A DNA stretch of 31,185 bases from a virus, in the IMG/VR virus record IMGVR_UViG_3300042542_001171, positions 1 through 31,185 of that record. The stretch is one strand, 5' to 3'. Of this stretch, positions 26,545 through 31,185 are shown piece after piece; position 1 is the first letter of the stretch, and each line of letters starts with the position of its first letter. The notes beneath the pieces were generated by a model. The model was given only the letters and a program-made list of their open reading frames with translations. It ran no database searches and had not been told where the DNA came from. The translations under genes were made by a program, and so were the position numbers.

Positions 26545-27318
26545 CTATTTTGTGTTATTTACGATTGCTTTAGCTAGGCGAAGGGAGATTGATCGCGGTT
26601 GCGCGTCTTCGATCATTGGTTGATCTTCTAGCATTGGCTCATCTTCTGGCATGTCTTCTCCCGGTGCTTCTGGTTGTATTCCAAGAAGGGTTTCAAGGGT
26701 TGTCTTGCCTTCTCCTAGATATTCGTATGATTCGTCAATTTTATCTAAGATCGCCTGGATTACAAGCAGGCTTTCTCCTGTGATCTCGCGGCCTTCTTTG
26801 ATGGCTTGACGAGCTGCTGTAATCTGCTCGCGTGCTTCGACTGTTGTTGTCGGATACGCTGGATATGTCACAACGCTGACGTCGCCATCGGCCAATGAAA
26901 CTTCGGTCAGGGTGCGCTCGGTTCTTCCTTCGTTCCATTTCTGGCGAATCACTCTGAATGCGAAACTCATCTGGTCTACATCTCCGCGTTCTACCAGTGT
27001 GTAGAGATCGCGAGCTGCCTGCGTGTCTGGAAGATCGGCGTCCATGTAGAGGCCGATTTCATCTTCGTTAAGTCGAAGCGTTCCGTTCTTGGTTCTGGCC
27101 AAAGGTAATCCTTCGTGGTTGATTAATAACCTCACGTCTGGTGTTTCTGTCAGGGTCTTTCGGAATGCGCCGGGTGCGATTCTTTCGATGAATGGAAGTG
27201 GCACGCTGTCGTCGTTAAATACTGCTGCGTATCCAGAGAGGCGCATCGTTCCGTCGTCTGCCTGGCGTGCTTCTACGTTCTTGATTGTAAAAGTGCGGCG
27301 TTCAATTTTCTTTGTCAT
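26545..27318 (-). CDS. prohead protease, probable internal-start short form
   Basis: 257 residues from the ATG at 27318. AAGGAG lies four bases upstream, as good as for other late genes, inside the long reading frame. The product begins MTKKIERRTFTIKNVEARQA, exactly where typical HK97 proteases begin, and contains the full catalytic region. This suggests that protease is made both fused to the extra domain and alone. The internal start is inferred from sequence only. Confidence 0.55.
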   Translation of the reverse strand: MTKKIERRTFTIKNVEARQADDGTMRLSGYAAVFNDDSVPLPFIERIAPGAFRKTLTETPDVRLLINHEGLPLARTKNGTLRLNEDEIGLYMDADLPDTQAARDLYTLVERGDVDQMSFAFRVIRQKWNEGRTERTLTEVSLADGDVSVVTYPAYPTTTVEAREQITAARQAIKEGREITGESLLVIQAILDKIDESYEYLGEGKTTLETLLGIQPEAPGEDMPEDEPMLEDQPMIEDAQPRSISLRLAKAIVNNTK

Positions 27319-27855
27319 TTTGCTCCTTGAGTCTTCTTCTGCGTCGAGTGCGTCTATTTTTCTTTGCGCCCAGTCTTGTGCTCGGTCGCTGAAGTTGGAA
27401 TCTCCGCCCCATAAAAGCCAAGCCACTAATCCTGCGCCTGGATATCCTGGATCGGATTGATTGCTGTTCTTCGGTGCTTGCCCATCAACTTTGTGCCTAG
27501 CAAACCAGGGGGCCATTTTCCTTACTTTGTTTTCAGTTATTCTTCCTGCTGCCATCTCGCGTGCTTCACGCTTTGTTGCATCTGTGAGTCCATCTCCGCC
27601 ATAGCCTTCTTGCAGATATTTCAATCCGCGTTCTGCGTTTGCTCGGATAAATGCTGGCGCACTCAGATCTACTGCCCTGTTGCTTACTTCTCCGCCTGGT
27701 TCCATATCCTCTGAAATTGATATTGCAACCATCTGGTCTATTGCGTCTTGCTTATCTTCGTGGCATCCGATTGTCGTATATGTGCCGTCAGTTTCTTCTT
27801 TGACGGTTGCCCATGCTGCGCAGTCGCTCTGGCTATCGCTTATGAAATATGGCAT
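26545..27855 (-). CDS. prohead protease with N-terminal extra domain (long form)
   Basis: 436 residues. The C-terminal part (about 185-350) is an HK97-type prohead protease: KIERRTFTIKNVEA, PFIERIAPGAFRKT, catalytic H247 in LINHEG, and S297 in DVDQMSFAFR. The first ~175 residues are an added domain with CAAWATVKEETDGTYTTIG, then RANAERGLKYLQEGYGGDG, APWFARH and GLVAWLLWGGD. Head proteases cleave the capsid delta domain during maturation. An internal Met180 with a strong Shine-Dalgarno could give a separate, normal-size protease. Confidence 0.88.
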   Translation of the reverse strand: MPYFISDSQSDCAAWATVKEETDGTYTTIGCHEDKQDAIDQMVAISISEDMEPGGEVSNRAVDLSAPAFIRANAERGLKYLQEGYGGDGLTDATKREAREMAAGRITENKVRKMAPWFARHKVDGQAPKNSNQSDPGYPGAGLVAWLLWGGDSNFSDRAQDWAQRKIDALDAEEDSRSKMTKKIERRTFTIKNVEARQADDGTMRLSGYAAVFNDDSVPLPFIERIAPGAFRKTLTETPDVRLLINHEGLPLARTKNGTLRLNEDEIGLYMDADLPDTQAARDLYTLVERGDVDQMSFAFRVIRQKWNEGRTERTLTEVSLADGDVSVVTYPAYPTTTVEAREQITAARQAIKEGREITGESLLVIQAILDKIDESYEYLGEGKTTLETLLGIQPEAPGEDMPEDEPMLEDQPMIEDAQPRSISLRLAKAIVNNTK

Positions 27856-29247
27856 TTATTCCACCTCATAAACCGATGCTGGATCTGCTGGATCGATAGT
27901 TGAGACTTGCTGTAGCTGGCTGCTTGGCACGCCTGTGTGTGTCATCGCTGGCAATCCTACGGCTTCTGTTACTGCCTTTGGATCGAAGCCGACTTGAATC
28001 AGAGCTGCTGCTATCTCTGCGCGTAGCTTGAGTCCTACGTCGCGTGCGTCTGCTGCGTCGATGTTCTGTAGTGGCACTCGGTACTGATCGCCTGCTTCGC
28101 CTAGCGGTGCTAGATCTTCTACGGATCGCACATCGTTTAGGGATAGGAAGCCTTCGCGCAATCCCTTTGTGTACGCATCGAATCGCTCTAGTGTTGTTCC
28201 GCGTAGGAGTGCGTCCAGATTGAATTTAATAAATCCTTCTGGTTCTGGAAGTAGTGTCGAAAGTGCTTGTTCCAGTCTTTCCAATAGTGGGCGCAGGCTG
28301 TGCTGTACGAAGGAAAGGTTCTGCGCTTCCACGCTGGCAAATGACATTGCGCCGGCGACAGGGTGTCCAAGAAGGCTTAGTGGGACTCGGAATAATCTGG
28401 CGATGTCTTCTACGTTGAAGCGCCGGGCTTCTAGCAGCTGTGCGTCTGCTGCGTTGAGTGTCAGCGGACGGAAGGTTGCTCCGCCTGAAAGGATTCCGAT
28501 CTTGCCTGCTCTGTATGGGCCTGTGTGGGTGATGTTCCAGTCGCGGCCTATGTCGCTTGCTTGCTCTTCGGTTAATTCGTTTGGTACTTCGATCACTCCG
28601 CCTGGGTTTGCCGCGTTGCCGAAGTATGCAGCTGCGTATGTGTCTGCTGCCATTGCTGCGCCGATTGTTAGACGAGCTGCGCCGATTGGCCCTAGACCGT
28701 ATAACGATCCTGGCAAGCGGAACATCGGAATGTGAAGCATTTCCTTAGTTGTCAAGATTCTAGAATATGCTCCGACCGAATCGCGCATTTTGTAAATTAT
28801 TGGTTCGCCTGGTGCTGGTCTTTCAATTCGAACGTCATCTGGATGGATGCAATAAAGTTCTATCACTTCGTCCATGTCGTCACGCACTGTCAAGATGAAT
28901 GCGTTTCCATGAATGTTGAGTGATGAAATTACTTGCTCAAAGAATTCCAGTCTTGTTGCTTCTGGGTTTGGGCGATTGATCCACGCTGGCTGTTCTCCGA
29001 ATGCTGATATGTAAGAGATTCGGTTTCTTCCTCTTCGCACATATGCGCCAAGTGGCAGTGATGAAATTGTGTCGCCTAATAATCTTACGCAGGCATAGAC
29101 CGTTGACATGCGGATGGCTGAGTCTGGTGTTACTTCGATTCCAGAAGGAGCCATGTACGCTGGGCGTCCAGGGATCAGTGGCTCAACCCATTGGCTGTTG
29201 TTGGTTCGCTTCTGCTCTGCTGCTTTTATTCTCTTTGATAAACTCAT
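27856..29247 (-). CDS. portal protein (HK97 gp3 family)
   Basis: 463 residues. The N-terminal stem MRMSTVYACVRLLGDTISSL and LPLGAYVRRG, then LGPIGAARLTIGAA, and the crown region HSLRPLLERLEQALSTLL followed by FIKFNLDALLRGT match HK97-type portals. Twelve copies form the ring through which DNA enters and leaves the head. Starts one base inside the stop of the small membrane protein gene (TGATG). Ends directly before the protease. Confidence 0.95.
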   Translation of the reverse strand: MSLSKRIKAAEQKRTNNSQWVEPLIPGRPAYMAPSGIEVTPDSAIRMSTVYACVRLLGDTISSLPLGAYVRRGRNRISYISAFGEQPAWINRPNPEATRLEFFEQVISSLNIHGNAFILTVRDDMDEVIELYCIHPDDVRIERPAPGEPIIYKMRDSVGAYSRILTTKEMLHIPMFRLPGSLYGLGPIGAARLTIGAAMAADTYAAAYFGNAANPGGVIEVPNELTEEQASDIGRDWNITHTGPYRAGKIGILSGGATFRPLTLNAADAQLLEARRFNVEDIARLFRVPLSLLGHPVAGAMSFASVEAQNLSFVQHSLRPLLERLEQALSTLLPEPEGFIKFNLDALLRGTTLERFDAYTKGLREGFLSLNDVRSVEDLAPLGEAGDQYRVPLQNIDAADARDVGLKLRAEIAAALIQVGFDPKAVTEAVGLPAMTHTGVPSSQLQQVSTIDPADPASVYEVE

Positions 29248-29387
29248 CAGTTAGCCTTTTCCGTAATCCAGATTAAGAAAGATCCTAGCGCAATCATCGC
29301 AATTGGAAGCGAGAACATCGCAAGTCCTGCGCTGGCTAATGCTACTCCGGTGATCTCTGTGATCAATATAAAGTCTATTTTCTTCAT
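29247..29387 (-). CDS. 46-residue membrane protein
   Basis: Starts MKKIDFILITEITGVALASA, with AGGAGCGCA before the ATG. Two hydrophobic segments (about 5-22 and 24-40, FSLPIAMIALGSFLIW) with a short turn suggest a hairpin in the membrane; the ends are polar. Its TGA overlaps the portal start. Between terminase and portal such a protein is unexpected; it may be a late membrane factor or second holin. Not recognised. Confidence 0.7.
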   Translation of the reverse strand: MKKIDFILITEITGVALASAGLAMFSLPIAMIALGSFLIWITEKAN

Positions 29388-29394
29388 TGCGCTC

Positions 29395-30930
29395 CTAAAG
29401 TTCTAGTGAGAAGAATCTGGCTACTGGTTTCTTTGGTTCTGCTGGTTGCGTTGCTCTGTCGTATCCAAAGATACTGGCAACAGCTGCGTCGACTTTGCGT
29501 TTGGAGCTTGCCTTTGCCACCATGACTCCGCGTGAAGATTGCTTTGTGACGCAGTTGGAGATGTGGCGAGCAAGGCGTTCATCGCCGTCATGAGTAAAGG
29601 ATTGATTAACAACGGCTTCGTAAAACTTCTGAGTGGCTGGAACCATTCTTTCGGCTGAGTTTGGATATTGGACAACGGGTAGTCCTTCCTCATCCAAGAT
29701 CATGAATGTTCTTTGCCATCTTGCTGGGTCGAATACTATTTCCTTGACTGAGAATCTGCCGTCTCTGGCTGTGTCAATAATTGTTTGCTCGACTTCTGCG
29801 ACCGGCACATGCCATCCTTGTTCTGCGTCGTCTGGTCTTTCCCAGAGTCCTACTACCATCAAGTGCGGTTTCTCTCCGCCTAGCAGCCATGCCACCAGTG
29901 CTGTGCTGTCGTTCGAGAACGCTCCGTCGAATGCCAGGATCACATCTTCGCCTGGCTCTGGCATGCGTTCTTTATCTATCAGCTGCTCCCATGCCCCTGT
30001 TGGTAGCCATGCGGTTGCTGTTGAGACGAATGTGTTAGTTCTCTTCGTTCTGAATTCTGCTTCTGGCGTTCTCAGAACTGCGCTTTCGAAATCCTCTGCG
30101 TCCACGATGTCGCCAAATCCTGGATTAGATTCGATCCACAGCTGCTTGTTTCGGTGATCTCCTTCTGGGTTATTCGGTTCCCACCAGGCAAAGAAGAACG
30201 ATGGATCTACCAGTTCTCCCTTTACTAGCTTCTGTCCGTATTGATAAAGCGAATAGCAGAGGCTGTCTTGGCCATTGGATTGCGTCTTTACCCCTGCTGT
30301 TGTTATGCCGAGGAGAAGCGAATCGGCGCGTGCTCCGCCGGCGAGCGACATAACATCCCAGAGTTCTCGGTTTGGCTGCGCATGCACTTCGTCAAAGATA
30401 ACAATTGGAGAAGGGTTGAGTCCTTCTTTCGTGTATGCCTCTGCCGATAGCACTCGGTAAACGGATCCCTTGTCTTTGTATTCGATTACGTCTTTGTACA
30501 GAGTGAACATGGAAGAAAGTTCTTCGTCTAATTCAACCATTCTCCGAGCTGTACCGAATACGATTCGTGCTTGATCTCTGTCTGCTGCGCACGAATAAAT
30601 TTCTGATCCGTTGCCGCCAAGTGTTAGCGCAGATAATCCTGCCGATGCTGCGAGTGCGGACTTTCCATTCTTTCGCGCCATTCCAATCAGCGCCACTCTG
30701 TGTTTGAAGCGGCCATCTGATCTGCGTGCTAGTGCGTGGTTTAGAAGTTCCTTCTGCCATCCGCGCAAGTCTAGAAGTTGTCCTGCTGGTGCTGCTACTG
30801 AGTCTTTGGTTACTCGACATACTGCTTCGGCAAATTCTGAATAGAGTGGGCCATCTCCGCGTTTGCGGTCGCGCCAATCTACTGGCGTCAACCAACGCGG
30901 TGGCCATGATTCTATTTTTTTACTAGCCAC
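29395..30930 (-). CDS. terL: terminase large subunit
   Basis: 511 residues from a GTG at 30930. The ATPase has Walker A GMARKNGKS (83-91) and Walker B IVIFDE with D180-E181, followed by VHAQ and the coupling motif GITTAG. The nuclease half has ILAFDGAFSNDST with D335 as the first metal ligand, and further acidic residues in EIVFDPARW. The enzyme pumps DNA into the prohead and cuts it. Overlaps the small subunit by eight bases. The family is the HK97-type Terminase_1 group. Confidence 0.96.
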   Translation of the reverse strand: MASKKIESWPPRWLTPVDWRDRKRGDGPLYSEFAEAVCRVTKDSVAAPAGQLLDLRGWQKELLNHALARRSDGRFKHRVALIGMARKNGKSALAASAGLSALTLGGNGSEIYSCAADRDQARIVFGTARRMVELDEELSSMFTLYKDVIEYKDKGSVYRVLSAEAYTKEGLNPSPIVIFDEVHAQPNRELWDVMSLAGGARADSLLLGITTAGVKTQSNGQDSLCYSLYQYGQKLVKGELVDPSFFFAWWEPNNPEGDHRNKQLWIESNPGFGDIVDAEDFESAVLRTPEAEFRTKRTNTFVSTATAWLPTGAWEQLIDKERMPEPGEDVILAFDGAFSNDSTALVAWLLGGEKPHLMVVGLWERPDDAEQGWHVPVAEVEQTIIDTARDGRFSVKEIVFDPARWQRTFMILDEEGLPVVQYPNSAERMVPATQKFYEAVVNQSFTHDGDERLARHISNCVTKQSSRGVMVAKASSKRKVDAAVASIFGYDRATQPAEPKKPVARFFSLEL

Positions 30931-31185
30931 GTGATCGCTGCATTAATTCCTGGATGCGTGTTTGTGCTACTACTTCAGCTAGTCCTAGTCGCGATCTTTC
31001 GACCGGGTTGAATGCGATTAGTGAAAGCATGTTTGTGATCTGGTAGTCCAATTGTCTAAGTGCTACGCGATCTCTCCATTCGCCACCGCGAAATACTACG
31101 GCGCGTAATTGGATTCGTTCATCCATTGTTTCGCAGAGCATCATGACTTGCTCGATGTCTGTCGTAGGCGAGATCCATGCGCGTC
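30923..31185 (-). CDS. terS: terminase small subunit, 5' end cut by the window
   Basis: 86 residues are seen, starting RAWISPTTDIEQV at the edge, with the rest missing. It contains TMDERIQLRAVVF, ALRQLDYQITNMLSLIAFNP and VERSRLGLAEVVAQTRIQE, the C-terminal pattern of actinobacteriophage small terminases. The frame is open to the window edge; the first ATG at 31144 is internal. Joining positions 31185 and 1 gives a frame that stops at once without any start codon. The protein recognises packaging-site DNA. Confidence 0.8.
   Translation of the reverse strand, partial: RAWISPTTDIEQVMMLCETMDERIQLRAVVFRGGEWRDRVALRQLDYQITNMLSLIAFNPVERSRLGLAEVVAQTRIQELMQRSRG

Noticed and set aside
28169-28735. Plus-strand frame of 188 codons within the portal gene
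   Set aside because: Shadow of a well-supported portal gene; Ser/Arg-rich with no plausible start context.
1-31185. Window read as a complete circular genome
   Set aside because: Joining position 31185 to 1 leaves the small terminase frame without a start codon, ending in TAA about 30 bases in.

Overview
The window is almost entirely one siphovirus-type phage genome or genome segment infecting an actinobacterium. Evidence for the host: a WhiB-family iron-sulfur regulator (8098-8562), a leftward gene order typical of actinobacteriophages, and GC near 50% by eye. That fits a moderate-GC, perhaps aquatic, actinobacterium better than a high-GC soil one; this is inference. No integrase, excisionase, plasmid partition or clear immunity repressor was seen, so nothing indicates a temperate life style. 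Both edges lie at the packaging junction: the small terminase runs off the right end and an HNH nuclease sits at the left end. Joining the two ends does not give the small terminase a start codon, so the window is probably not a seamless complete circle.

Layout, left to right. 1-2150: HNH and endonuclease VII genes and small zinc/helix-turn-helix proteins. 2102-2300: a likely origin with a 10-bp iteron array, a large inverted repeat and DnaA boxes. 2301-9403: leftward replication, recombination and regulation genes: primase-polymerase/helicase, orphan cytosine-5 methyltransferase, a tRNA-like element, SSB-like protein, Cas4/RecB-like exonuclease with a separate YqaJ-like accessory protein, a lytic transglycosylase-like protein, WhiB with a helix-turn-helix tail, and a Holliday-junction-resolvase-like nuclease. 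9404-9645: the only divergent region. 9646-11180: the only rightward genes, eight small tightly coupled ORFs including cysteine-rich, ribbon-helix-helix and membrane proteins, closed by a bidirectional terminator at 11198-11234.

11233-31185 is the leftward late operon, transcribed from right to left: small and large terminase, a small membrane protein, portal, prohead protease with an extra N-terminal domain, HK97-fold capsid, terminator hairpin, glycosyltransferase, connectors, two near-identical major tail proteins, tail chaperone with a canonical -1 slippery site, tape measure with four 34-residue repeats, minor tail and fibre proteins, three AT-rich paralogous appendage proteins, lysis genes, and a final sugar epimerase plus two glycosyltransferases. 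Most genes overlap by ATGA, TAATG or TGATG, which fixes many starts and reveals several genes of 28-46 codons.

The most unusual signals are: a strongly strand-biased heptamer AGCTGCG across the window; the iteron/DnaA origin; a 54-nt tRNA-like fold lying between a Shine-Dalgarno sequence and a start codon; an apparent internal start for the capsid protease; the repeats in the tape measure; and the AT-rich triplicated tail-tip block. All sequence comparisons and counts were made by eye.
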